In this document: positions 32,497-41,336 of the stretch, piece by piece | How positions within the stretch are numbered: position 1 is the first letter of the stretch | Layout: each line of letters opens with the position of its first letter | Assembly (NCBI GenBank): GCA_963700425.1 | Contig: CAVOXO010000001.1 | Span: forward strand, 1,736,001 to 1,800,000 | Direction: 5' to 3' | Source: CAVOXO01 sp963700425 | GTDB taxonomy: Bacteria > Actinomycetota > Acidimicrobiia > Acidimicrobiales > Microtrichaceae | Length of the DNA: 64,000 bases | The notes under the pieces: model-generated | The model's database searches: none | What the model was told of the DNA's origin: nothing | Seen by the model: only the letters and a program-made list of their open reading frames with translations | Translations under genes and position numbers: made by a program

Positions 32497-35284
32497 TCAT
32501 GAGCAGCCGCTGGTGGCCCCGCACTGTTCGCAGGCGTAGCAGGATCCGGCCCGCAGCATGTGGACGCCGCACTGCATGCACAGGGGGGCATCGACCGGTC
32601 GGACACGCGATCCTTCGCCGGTCGCTTCTTCCGCCGCCCGGACCCGTGGACCGGCGCGACGGCGGATCGGCGATGACGTCGTGCCCCTGCACGGTGGACA
32701 CCGACGCCTCCTCCACGCCAGGAAGCGTGGGTTGGAGCCGCTCGGACACCGAGAGGATCCCCAGGTCCGATCTCGTGTCGGCGCTGAGATACTCGAGGGC
32801 CAACCGACGGAACAGGTAGTCGATGAGGCTCGACGCGATGCGCACCTCGGGATCGTCGGTCATCCCCGACGGCTCGAAGCGCATGCCGACGAACGCCGAG
32901 ACGAAGGCATCGAGGGGAACTCCGTACTGCAGTCCGTGACTCACCGAGATGGCGAAGGCGTCCATGATCCCCGCCAGGGTCGACCCCTGCTTCGACACCC
33001 GGATGAACAACTCCCCGGGCCGTCCGTCGTCGTACTCGCCCACCGTGACGAACCCCTTGCAGTCGGCGACCCGGAATTCCAGGGTCCGCGAGCGTCGGGT
33101 CCGAGGCAGGCGCTCTCTGATCGGTTTACGTGGCAGAGACTCGATGAGGGAGTCGATCCCCGAATCGACCGCATCGTCGGCGGGAGCCGTCGACACGGCA
33201 CCTCCCCGGGTCTCGACCGGTTGACCGACCTTGCAGTTGTCGCGGTACACCGCAACCGCCTTCAGCCCGAGCCTCCACCCCTCGACGTAGATGTTCTCGA
33301 TCTCCTCGACGGTGGTCGTCTCGGGGGTGTTGACGGTCTTCGAGATCGATCCGCTGAGGAATGGCTGCGCCGCCGCCATCATCATCAGATGGGCCATGGG
33401 CGACACGACGTTGTCACCCATCGAACATGCGAACACATCGATGTGCTCAGGGCGCAGGTGAGGTGCTCCCAGACTCGAGTGGTGCTCGTCGATGTACCCG
33501 ACGATCTCGGCGATCTGCCCCTCGTCGTAGTCGAGGCGGCGTAACGCTCGGCCCACCGTCTGATTGACGATGGCGATGGCCCCACCCCCGACCAGCTTCT
33601 TGCGCTTGACCAGCCCGAGCTCGGGTTCGATCCCCGTCGTGTCGGCGTCCATCATGAAGCTGATCGTCCCGGTGGGGGCGAGCACGGTCGCCTGGGAGTT
33701 CCTGACGCCATGGCGTTCCGCCGCCTCGCAGACCGCATCCCAGATCGATCGTGAAGCCGCCACCATCTCGGCCGGCACCGAGGAGTCGTCCAGAAGCCGG
33801 GCCTCCGCCCGATGCATCCCCAGGACGTTCAACATCGGTTCCCTGTTCTCGTGAAAGCCGGCGAAGGGCCCCATTCGGGCCGCCATGAGAGCCGACGTCG
33901 CATACGCATGGCCGGTCATCAGCGCCGTCGTCGCCGCCGTCCAGCCCCGAGCTGCATCGGAATCGTAGGGAAGCCCCAGTGCCATGAGCATCGCTCCGAG
34001 GTTCGTGTACCCGAGCCCGAGTTGTCGGAAGCGACGGGTGTTTCGGGCGATGGCCTCGGTGGGGTAGTCCGCGTTGCCCACGAGGATCTCCTGGGCGATG
34101 AAGGTCACGGAGGTGGCGAACGCGAACCCCTTGATGTCGAATCCGTCGTCCTCCCCGAGGAACCGCAACAGGTTGAGACTGGCGAGATTGCAGGCCGAAT
34201 TGTCGAGGTGGACGTATTCGGAACACGGGTTCGAGGCGGAGATCCGGCCCGAATTGGGCGCGGTGTGCCAGCGGTTGATCGTGGTGTCGTACTGGACGCC
34301 GGGATCGCCGCACTCCCACGCGGCGCGGGCGATCGCGGTCATCACCTCCCGGGCCCTGACGGTGGAGACGACCGAGCCGTCGGCCCGAGCGGTGAGATCC
34401 CAGTCGTCGTCGTCGATCACCGCGTTCATGAAATCGTCGGTGAGACGAACCGAGTTGTTGGCATTCTGGTACTGGATCGAGTGTGAATCCACACCGTCGA
34501 GATCCATGTCGAAGCCGGCGTCGCGGAGCACTCGCGCCTTGCGTTCCTCACGAGCCTTGCACCAGATGAAATCCTCCACGTCGGGGTGGTCGACATCGAG
34601 GACGACCATCTTGGCGGCACGCCGGGTGGTTCCTCCCGACTTGATCGTGCCGGCCGAGGCGTCGGCACCGCGCATGAAACTCACCGGGCCCGAGGGAGTT
34701 CCCCCGCGGGACAGGCGTTCGGCCGAGCCGCGGAGGCGCGACAGGTTGACTCCGGCGCCGGATCCACCCTTGAAGATCATCCCCTCTTCCCGGTACCAGT
34801 TGAGAATCGACTCCATCGTGTCGTCGACGGCGAGGATGAAACACGCCGACGCCTGCGCCGGTTGCCCGGGCACCCCGATGTTGAACCACACCGGCGAGTT
34901 GAACGACACCATCTGGTGGACCAGGAGATAGGTGAGCTCGTCGCGGAAGCACTCGCGCTCGTCGGCCCCGTCGAAGTAGCCGTCCCGGTCGCCCCATGCC
35001 GTGATCGTCCCGACGACCCGGTCGATCACCTGGCGGAGGGACGTCTCTCGTTCAGGTGTTCCCAGCTGTCCACGGAAGTACTTCTGGGTGACGATCGTCG
35101 TCGCGTTCACCGACCACGACTCGGGGAACTCCACGCCGGTCTGCTCGAAGGACACCGAACCGTCGCGATGATCCAGGAGCCGCACATCGCGCCGCTCCCA
35201 CTCGATTCCGTCATACGGGTGCTGCCCCGCAGTCGTGAAGTGACGGCGCAGGCCGAGTCGGACCTGATCATCGGTCAGGGACAT
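32497..35284 (-). CDS. nrdJ: vitamin B12-dependent ribonucleotide reductase, frameshift near 3' end
   Basis: Class II reductase of about 929 residues making deoxynucleotides with adenosylcobalamin. Seen: FNSPVWFNIGV, GGSGAGVNLSRLR, SNPCSEYVHLDNSACNLASL, LGLGYTNLGAMLMALG, LAPTGTISFMMDAD and GIEPELGLV. ATG 35284 starts MSLTDDQVRLG. The C-terminal cysteine module CMQCGVHMLRAGSCYACEQC with GATSGCS is present but one frame over; a single extra base near 32641-32650 explains it, and the corrected stop (32497) then avoids the convergent GNAT gene. Without the correction the frame runs to 32441 as unrelated sequence. The shift is likely a sequence error. Confidence 0.88.
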
Positions 35285-35766
35285 GGGGACGCTCCAGAAG
35301 CTCGGGGGAATGAAGGGGAGATCGCTTCGGTGACCTCGCGGCGTGAGGGCACGGGGGCCGCGACGCCGGCGACCAGGGGCAACCACACCTGTGCACCCGA
35401 GCGACGGAGAGAACCGTCACTCTTCGGTGTTCGGGTGTGATTCAGACCGGTCCTGCCTGCCAAGTGGAAAGAGACGCAGCCACCAATCCAGCCGCCAGCG
35501 CCGCAGCAGGACGACCCTACCGACACTTCCCTGTGAGCAGAAAGAGGACGAACTTGTGGAATTCCGACGACTTGTCCACAAGAAGCTGACATCACCTTCA
35601 CCCAGGCCTTCCTCGGCGCCACGGGGCGGCGCCACCCCGTGCAACGCACACGCACTCTCGGGTTGTTCCCGTCCGTCTCATGTGACGTCCGCGTGCGGAC
35701 GTTGTCCACATCCGGTGAATGCCGTGTGGACAGCTCGTCGGGACGGCCATTGGTAATTTGCCCACC
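35285..35766. promoter_or_regulatory. nrdJ/ribD-like intergenic region with four DnaA-box-like sites
   Basis: No gene is supported in these 482 bp between divergent genes. TTGTCCACA occurs at 35572-35580 and 35702-35710, and inverted forms at 35555-35563 (rc AATTCCACA) and 35725-35733 (rc CTGTCCACA). TTGTCCACA is the actinobacterial DnaA box. The first two face each other as an inverted repeat (35553-35582). DnaA control of a ribonucleotide reductase promoter is known in other bacteria. No cobalamin riboswitch core was seen on the nrdJ side. TAATTT (35754-35759) is the likely -10 of the rightward gene. Confidence 0.55.
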
Positions 35767-36534
35767 ATGCGATTCCTCCCCGCCTCGTCCGAAGGTTCCG
35801 ACGCCCTCCCCGACGGCGACGAGGAGTTGATCGCGGCGATCACCGATGCCGAGCCCCCCGAGCGCCGGCATCGGTGGGTGGCCGCCAACATGGTGTCGAG
35901 CCTCGACGGAGCGATCGACGTCGATCACCGTTCCGCGCCGCTGAGCAGCCCCTCCGATCGGGCGGTCTTCCACGCTCTTCGGTCGCGGGCCGATGTCATC
36001 GTGGTCGGCGCCGGGACGGCCCGGGCCGAGGGGTACCGCCGGCCGGCCGCTCCCACCGGGCTCGCCGCCGAGGCTCGACACCGCCGCAACCAGGAGCCGG
36101 TGCCCAGGCTGTGCGTGGTGTCGGGGTCCCTGTCGTTCGACACCCTGCCCCCCGCCCTCTCCGAACCGCCCCCACCCGATGAACACCCCGTGTGGTTGGC
36201 GACGACCAGGACCGGCGACGAGGTCGACTCGGTCGCGCCGTTGGCCGACCGAATCGAGGTGAAGGGGGCGCACGTGGCCGCATCGCCACTGGTCGACGCG
36301 CTGTCCGACCGTGGAATGCGACACATCCTCGTCGAGGGCGGGCCGACCCTTCTCGGCTCCTTCGTCACCGACGACACCATCGACGAGTGGAACGTGACCA
36401 TCGCTCCCGTCGCCGTGTCCGGCAGCGGACGGCGCATGACCGCTGGTCCCCCGACTTCTCCCCGGTCCTTCGTCGTTGATCAGGTCATCGAACACGAATC
36501 GAACCTCTTCGTCCGCTACCTACGGTCGAGGTGA
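35767..36534 (+). CDS. RibD C-terminal domain (dihydrofolate reductase-like) reductase
   Basis: A 255-residue NADPH-dependent reductase-like protein: ANMVSSLDGAIDVDHRSAPL, LRSRADVIVVGAGTARAEGY, then HILVEGGPTLLGSFVTDDTI and a C-terminal strand. These are the hallmark segments of the RibD_C fold, which in riboflavin synthesis reduces the ribosyl pyrimidine. There is no deaminase domain, so it may be a stand-alone RibD2 or a reductase of another substrate. ATG 35767 is seven bases after TAATTT, so leaderless initiation is likely. Its end overlaps the convergent LysM gene by 19 bp. Confidence 0.88.
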   Translation: MRFLPASSEGSDALPDGDEELIAAITDAEPPERRHRWVAANMVSSLDGAIDVDHRSAPLSSPSDRAVFHALRSRADVIVVGAGTARAEGYRRPAAPTGLAAEARHRRNQEPVPRLCVVSGSLSFDTLPPALSEPPPPDEHPVWLATTRTGDEVDSVAPLADRIEVKGAHVAASPLVDALSDRGMRHILVEGGPTLLGSFVTDDTIDEWNVTIAPVAVSGSGRRMTAGPPTSPRSFVVDQVIEHESNLFVRYLRSR

Positions 36535-36977
36535 TCGGCGAGCGACGCGGGGATGACCAGTTCCTGTCCGGCATCGAGATCCACCGAGCCGCCGTTCGCC
36601 TCGGCGATGTCGGACACCACGGCTCGCAGGTCACGACCGGAGTCGAGCGATCCGGCGATCGACCACAGCGTCTCCCCCGGGCGCACCCGCACGGTGACGT
36701 CGGCCGAGACTCCGCCTCCGGCATCGGACTCGGCGCCGCCGAGTCTCCCCGCACCGAGGATCGCGGTCACAGCCAGGATCGTCGCGACGACAGCCACCGA
36801 GATGCGCCGGAGGACGAAGCGCGGCCGGGGGGCGGTCCTGTGGGCGACCCGAGCGTGTGACCGTGTGCGGTCGTCGGCGCCGGCGCGCCGGCCGCCCTCG
36901 ATGACCACCAGATGCGGGCGTGTCGGACGTGTACGAAGAGGATGCTGCGGTCTGCTGTCGTGGAGGGGAAGTGCCAT
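36516..36977 (-). CDS. membrane-anchored LysM protein, possible SOS division inhibitor
   Basis: A 153-residue protein: basic cytoplasmic N-terminus, one membrane helix (ISVAVVATILAVTAILGAG, about 78-96) and an extracytoplasmic LysM domain (VTVRVRPGETLWSIAGSLD, GSVDLDAGQELVIP). This plan and the position divergent from lexA match YneA/DivS-type cell-division suppressors of Gram-positive bacteria. The LexA boxes between the two genes would control both. The role is inferred from context; it could instead be an ordinary peptidoglycan-binding protein. Confidence 0.8.
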   Translation of the reverse strand: MALPLHDSRPQHPLRTRPTRPHLVVIEGGRRAGADDRTRSHARVAHRTAPRPRFVLRRISVAVVATILAVTAILGAGRLGGAESDAGGGVSADVTVRVRPGETLWSIAGSLDSGRDLRAVVSDIAEANGGSVDLDAGQELVIPASLADHLDRR

Positions 36978-37039
36978 GTCGTGGAGTCTCCTGCCCACCC
37001 CTGACAACGAGTCTCTCGACTCGAACGGGTGTGCGATCG

Positions 37040-37135
37040 TCGAACGGTCGTTCGAACACTGCCACGAACGGATGTTCGACGTCAACATCGAACGAATGTT
37101 TGTTCGCGCGTGCTATCGTCGAGAACAGGCGTTCG
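37040..37135 (+). promoter_or_regulatory. row of LexA (SOS) boxes upstream of lexA and LysM gene
   Basis: TCGAACGGTCGTTCGA at 37040-37055 is a perfect palindromic box (CGAAC-N4-GTTCG). A second perfect box, CGAACGGATGTTCG, lies at 37065-37078. Near-perfect CGAACGAATGTTTG and CGAATGTTTGTTCG overlap at 37089-37106, and GAACAGGCGTTC is at 37123-37134. TATCGT (37115-37120) is a candidate -10 for lexA. Tight autoregulation is expected. Confidence 0.88.
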
Positions 37136-37171
37136 ACCCACCGGACGCCGCACTACCAGGGAGATGCCCAC

Positions 37172-37828
37172 ATGCCACCGACACCACAGTCGGATCCGGA
37201 GTCACCGGAGCTGACCGACCGCCAGCGGGAGATCCTCGAGTTCATCGAACACACGACCAACGAGCGGCAGTTCCCGCCGTCGGTCCGTGAGATCTGCACC
37301 GCCGTCGGTCTCACCTCCCCGTCGACCGTCCACTCGCACCTGGCCACTCTGCAACGTCTCGGATACCTCAAGCGTGACGGAGCGAAGCCCCGTGCCCTGG
37401 AGGTTCGCCGAGATCCCGCCACCGGCGCGGCCGGCGACAGATCGCCCGTACGCCACGTCCCTCTCGTGGGCGATGTCGCTGCAGGCACCGGGGTGATCGC
37501 CGATCAGAACGTCGAGGAGCTCATGCCCCTTCCGGCCGAACTCACCGGCGAGGGCGAGCTGTTCATGCTTCGGGTCCGCGGGGACTCGATGATCGATGCC
37601 GGCATCTTCGACGGCGATTTCGTCGTGGTGAACCGTGGGAGCACCGCCGACAACGGAGACATCGTGATCGCCGGCATCCCCGGAGACGAGGCGACCATCA
37701 AGACGTACCGTGCCGCGAAGGGTCGCGTCATCCTCACTCCCTCCAACCCGACCATGGCCCCGATGGAGTTCGACGCGGACGACATCGCGGTCTACGGGCG
37801 GGTCGTGACGGTGCTGCGCAAACTCTGA
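37172..37828 (+). CDS. lexA: LexA repressor, SOS master regulator
   Basis: A 218-residue protein. The N-terminal winged helix begins LTDRQREILEFIEHTT and contains PPSVREICTAVGLTSPSTVH. The C-terminal autoprotease has the cleavage pair Ala104-Gly105 (VAAGTG), nucleophile Ser139 (GDSMIDAG) and Lys177 (TIKTYR). It represses SOS genes until RecA filaments trigger self-cleavage. ATG 37172 follows CAGGGAGA; the long upstream frame is non-coding promoter with several LexA boxes. Divergent neighbour: the LysM protein; recA (47848-48912) also has a box. Confidence 0.96.
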   Translation: MPPTPQSDPESPELTDRQREILEFIEHTTNERQFPPSVREICTAVGLTSPSTVHSHLATLQRLGYLKRDGAKPRALEVRRDPATGAAGDRSPVRHVPLVGDVAAGTGVIADQNVEELMPLPAELTGEGELFMLRVRGDSMIDAGIFDGDFVVVNRGSTADNGDIVIAGIPGDEATIKTYRAAKGRVILTPSNPTMAPMEFDADDIAVYGRVVTVLRKL

Positions 37829-37871
37829 CGACGTCCGTTCGCTTCCGGTGGTGGCCGGCTGACGTCGTCAG
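37825..37871. terminator. inverted repeat joining the 3' ends of lexA and dapD
   Basis: CTGACGACGTC at 37825-37835 and GACGTCGTCAG at 37861-37871 are perfect inverted copies that include both stop codons of the convergent genes. It probably works as a shared terminator, although the 25-base loop is long. Confidence 0.5.
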
Positions 37872-39007
37872 GCGTTCGTGTGCAGATCCGAGTTGAGCCC
37901 CTGCCAATCCGCAGTCTGGGGGCGCATCTCCACCGATCCGGTCACGGAATGACGAATGAACATCATGTCGTTCCGACCGGAGAGGTCGCGGGCCTTGCAC
38001 GTCGAGCCATCGGGAAGCGTCACGACTGTTCCCGCGGTCAGATAGAGCCCCGCCTCGACGATGCAGTTGTCACCCAGCGAGATCCCGAGCCCGCTGTTCG
38101 CTCCGAGAAGACACCTCTCCCCCAGCTTCACGACCTCTTTCCCGCCACCCGAGAGGGTGCCCATGATCGAGGCGTTTCCACCGATATCTGTCTCGGACCC
38201 GACGACGACGCCGGCGGAGATGCGACCCTCCACCATCGAGGCGCCGAGGGTCCCCGCGTTGAAGTTGACGAATCCCGCGTGCATCACCGTGGTGCCCTCG
38301 GCCAGATGAGCTCCGAGGCGGACCCGATCGGCATCGGCGATCCGGACTCCACCGGGCACGACGTAATCGGTCATGCGAGGAAACTTGTCGATGCTGGTGA
38401 CCGAGACGACAACCCCCTGTGCCTTGAGATCCGCTCGGACGGCCTCGAAGTCCTCGGGGTCGAACGGGCCCAGATTTGTCCAGACGACGTTGTTGAGCAG
38501 TCCGAACGCCCCGGCGAGTGATGCCCCGTGAGGAGCGATCTCCCGGTGGGACATCAGGTGCAGCCTCAGGTACACGTCGTGAGCATCGACGGGGTCGTCG
38601 TCGAGAGAGGCGATCAGGGTGATGACCGGCGTTCGCCGTGTCGGTGTCGCTGGTCGAGGGGCGTCGAGACTCCGTCGCAGCATGGGAAGAACCTCGGCGT
38701 TGGGGTGATGTCCACCCTCTGCCAGAACCGGTGCGACGATCCCGATCGCCTCGTCGAGCACCTCCGCCGACAACTCATAGCTGCCACTGCCCCCGCTGAT
38801 CTCGAGCAGGTCGCCGAGCAGGGCCGCGAATCCCAGGTTCTCGCCGAAGTTGACGACCGGGTAGTAGGTGTCGAGCACCTTGGTTCCGGCCCCAGACGTC
38901 GAGAACGTCGCCATGCCCATGGCGAAGGCGATGGGCGGAGTCCAACTCGGTCGACTCTGGACCTCCGCGATGTGACGACGAAACTCGTCGATGGTGCTGA
39001 TGGCCAC
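37868..39007 (-). CDS. dapD: tetrahydrodipicolinate N-succinyltransferase
   Basis: A 379-residue left-handed beta-helix acyltransferase. The C-terminal half shows hexapeptide repeats (VRIADADRVRLGAHLAEGTT, VMHAGFVNFNAGTLGASMVE, GRISAGVVVGSETDIGGNAS) and the SGGGKEVVKLGERCLLGANS segment seen in actinobacterial DapD. It succinylates tetrahydrodipicolinate in the succinylase branch of lysine/diaminopimelate synthesis, matching dapC, dapE and dapF nearby. GTG 39007 follows GAGGA. The gene converges with lexA. Confidence 0.93.
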   Translation of the reverse strand: MAISTIDEFRRHIAEVQSRPSWTPPIAFAMGMATFSTSGAGTKVLDTYYPVVNFGENLGFAALLGDLLEISGGSGSYELSAEVLDEAIGIVAPVLAEGGHHPNAEVLPMLRRSLDAPRPATPTRRTPVITLIASLDDDPVDAHDVYLRLHLMSHREIAPHGASLAGAFGLLNNVVWTNLGPFDPEDFEAVRADLKAQGVVVSVTSIDKFPRMTDYVVPGGVRIADADRVRLGAHLAEGTTVMHAGFVNFNAGTLGASMVEGRISAGVVVGSETDIGGNASIMGTLSGGGKEVVKLGERCLLGANSGLGISLGDNCIVEAGLYLTAGTVVTLPDGSTCKARDLSGRNDMMFIRHSVTGSVEMRPQTADWQGLNSDLHTNA

Positions 39008-39108
39008 GCATCCTCCTCAGGGGCGAACGACACCCGATCCTAGGAGGTGGCTGTCGGGACCGGGAAGGTCGTGCGTGCCCCGGCGACAGAGACTCGAACC
39101 GCCGCCGG

Positions 39109-40179
39109 TCAGGCGCTCGACGGGGGCGGCGGGGGCGGGACGTCGCCTGGATCCCCCTGCTCCGGAGGAGCGGGGGGCGAATCGAACGTCGGTGGCTGGT
39201 GTTCGGGGGCCGGCGGCTCGTACGCCGGGGGCGGCGGGGGCTCGTACGCCGGGGGCGGCGGGGGCTCGTACGCCGGTGGCGGCGGGGGCTCGTACGCCGG
39301 TGGCGGCGGGGGCTCGTACGCGGGCGGTTGCGGCGCGGCAGGCGGAGCGTCGAACGTCGGCGGCGCGGCAGCCGGAGCGTCGAACGTCGGCGGTTGCGGC
39401 GCGGCAGGCGGAGCGTCGAACGTCGGCGGTTGCGGCGCGGCAGCCGGCGGAGGACTCCCGTAGTTCGGCGGTTGCGGTGCCGGGGCTCCCGGCGCAGGCT
39501 GTGCGAATCCACCGGGCGGCGGCGGGACCGCACCGGCCGGATAGCCCGGACCGCCCGTGGGTGGGGGCATGTTCGGGTAGGCCATGACCGGCGCGAGCTT
39601 CTTGCGGTTCGAGCGACGCCGAAGACCCACGATGAGGGCGAGCAGAGCGCCGATCACCGGCAGTGCGACTCCGGCGGCCAGTCCACCGAAGATCCGGGTG
39701 AATGCCGACGTCGGGAACCCACCGACGCGGACATCGGTGCCGGGGGGACCGTTCGCCGCCACGGTGTAGGACACACCCTCGTCGGCATCGAACGTCCCGA
39801 GCAGCTCGAAGGATTCGCCCCCGTCGAGTTCGCCGTTGGCGGAGAACGACGAGGCGGAGTCGAGGGTCACACGCGCACCCGTGTCATCGTTGGTGATCTC
39901 CGCGGTGACACCCCCGACGAGGGATGACTGCCCAGTGGCGATGACGGCGACCGTTCCGCCTGAGTCCACCTTGAACGAGCTGGTGGTCGAGGACTCGATG
40001 ATCTGGGCATCGTCGTAGGCGTTCTTGATGGCGACGCCTCCGCTGTAGAGCAGGGCTCCGCAGCCGATGGGCCCGATCAGGACCAGGGCGAGGCCCAACC
40101 ACACCCACAGGCTCGACGGGGTGATCTTCGGGGCGGCGGCGCCTGAAGGAGCCGGCTCGTTCGTTGGTGGTATCGACAT
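39109..40179 (-). CDS. membrane protein with Pro-rich tandem repeats
   Basis: A 356-residue protein. An N-terminal membrane helix (LWVWLGLALVLIGPIGCGAL), an extracytoplasmic beta-rich domain (residues about 65-160) and a second membrane helix (GVALPVIGALLALIVGL) are followed by a 150-residue cytoplasmic Pro-rich tail. The tail holds five units of AYEPPPPP and three or four of APQPPTFDA. Such tails may bind SH3-like or WW-like partners or form flexible tethers. No function is recognised. It lies between dapD and dapE but does not look metabolic. Confidence 0.8.
   Translation of the reverse strand: MSIPPTNEPAPSGAAAPKITPSSLWVWLGLALVLIGPIGCGALLYSGGVAIKNAYDDAQIIESSTTSSFKVDSGGTVAVIATGQSSLVGGVTAEITNDDTGARVTLDSASSFSANGELDGGESFELLGTFDADEGVSYTVAANGPPGTDVRVGGFPTSAFTRIFGGLAAGVALPVIGALLALIVGLRRRSNRKKLAPVMAYPNMPPPTGGPGYPAGAVPPPPGGFAQPAPGAPAPQPPNYGSPPPAAAPQPPTFDAPPAAPQPPTFDAPAAAPPTFDAPPAAPQPPAYEPPPPPAYEPPPPPAYEPPPPPAYEPPPPPAYEPPAPEHQPPTFDSPPAPPEQGDPGDVPPPPPPSSA
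39217..39324. repeat. 24-bp tandem repeat encoding AYEPPPPP
   Basis: Units begin CTCGTACGCC at 39217, 39241, 39265, 39289 and 39313, with a 24-bp period, so the repeat keeps the reading frame. Copies differ only in third positions (GGGGGC or GGTGGC). Such near-identical arrays change copy number easily. Confidence 0.85.
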
Positions 40180-40243
40180 GTCGCTCTCCTCGATGCTGCA
40201 ACGACCACCTTAGGACGCCGACCTCGCGCTTCACGGGCTTTCG

Positions 40244-41336
40244 TCAGGGCCCCCCGGCAAGGTCATCGATCACCGTCCAACAACGCCACAACGACGACGC
40301 CGAGAGGCATTCCTCGGGGGTGTGTGCCACCGTGGGGTCACCAGGCCCGAAATTGGCGGCGGGTATTCCGCGACTGGCGAAGCGGGCGACATCGGTCCAC
40401 CCGAGCTTGGCCCGGACCTCGAGCGAGTGACGCCGGATCATGTCCGCGATCACAGGATGTTCGGTCGACGGAGGCGCCGGGGGCGCCCGGTCGACGATCT
40501 CGACCTCGTCGCCGTCCTCGAGGAACTCTCCCACGCGTTCCCGGAGGTGCGCCTCGGCCTGGGCTTCGCTCCGATCAGGCGCGAATCTGTGGGCAACGAG
40601 AACGGTGACTTCGTCGGGAACGACGTTGCCCGACACACCGCCCTCGATGCCGACGGCCACCATGGCCTCGTGGAATCGGCAGCCGGCCACGATCGGGCGC
40701 CGAGGTTCGTAGTCCGCGAGCATCTCGAGCAGCGGTCCCGACGCGATGGATCGCGTTGACCCCCATCCATGCCCGAGCGGTGTGCGCCCTGACCCCACGG
40801 AGAGTCACCCGGGCCCGTAGCGCTCCCTGACAACCGGCTTCGAGAGCACCGTCGGTGGGTTCACCGAGCAGAGCAACGTCCCCCTCGAGCAGCGAGGGCA
40901 CTTCGTCGAACAGTTCGACGAGCCCGCTGTGAACTGCCGCCACCTCTTCTCGGGCGTAGAAGACGTACGTGAAATCGATCGAGGGACTCGTGTGCGACCT
41001 GGCGGAGGTCAGCATCACCGCCAACCCACCTTTCATGTCGGCAGATCCGACGCCCCAGAGCGTGTCGCCGTCGCGACGTGAGAGCCCGTTTCCGTTGGCC
41101 GGCACCGTGTCGGTGTGCCCCGCAAGGATCACCCGCACCCCCTTCCCCGCAGTGGTCCGGGCCACGAGATTGTCGCCGACCCGGGTGACGGCGAGATGCG
41201 GGAGGGAGTCGAGTTCGCCGTGCAACCACTCCACAAAGGCGGCCTCGCCGAAGCTCTCCGACGGGATGTCCACCATCCGGGCCGTCAGGTCGACCAGACC
41301 GGCGACGTCGACGGGGCCCGGGGACGGTCCGCTCAC
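40244..41336 (-). CDS. dapE: succinyl-diaminopimelate desuccinylase, frameshifted
   Basis: M20-family metallopeptidase that releases succinate from N-succinyl-diaminopimelate. The first frame (GTG 41336) has the metal ligands in GHTDTVPANGN, VGSADMKGGLA, YAREEVAAVHSGL and LLGEPTDG. The rest (SGPLLEMLADYEPRRPIVAG, AHRFAPDRSEAQAE, FASRGIPAANFGPGDPTVAH with the last His) lies one frame over and ends at 40244. The change falls at about 40741-40755, and the 1,093-nt span fits one extra base. GTG 41336 overlaps the dapC stop. Because the pathway is otherwise complete, a sequence error is the simplest explanation. Confidence 0.88.

Noticed and set aside
35285..35766. Cobalamin riboswitch before the B12-dependent nrdJ, or a chromosomal origin because of the DnaA boxes
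   Set aside because: No B12-box-like core was found on the nrdJ strand. Only four boxes are present and dnaA, dnaN or gyr genes are absent, so oriC is unlikely.
35275..36495. 406-codon minus-strand ORF opposite the RibD-like gene
   Set aside because: The plus strand has RibD_C motifs and a promoter; the antisense product is low-complexity.
40735..40760. Programmed frameshift in dapE
   Set aside because: No slippery heptamer, stop-codon context or downstream pseudoknot was evident, and similar breaks occur in unrelated genes.
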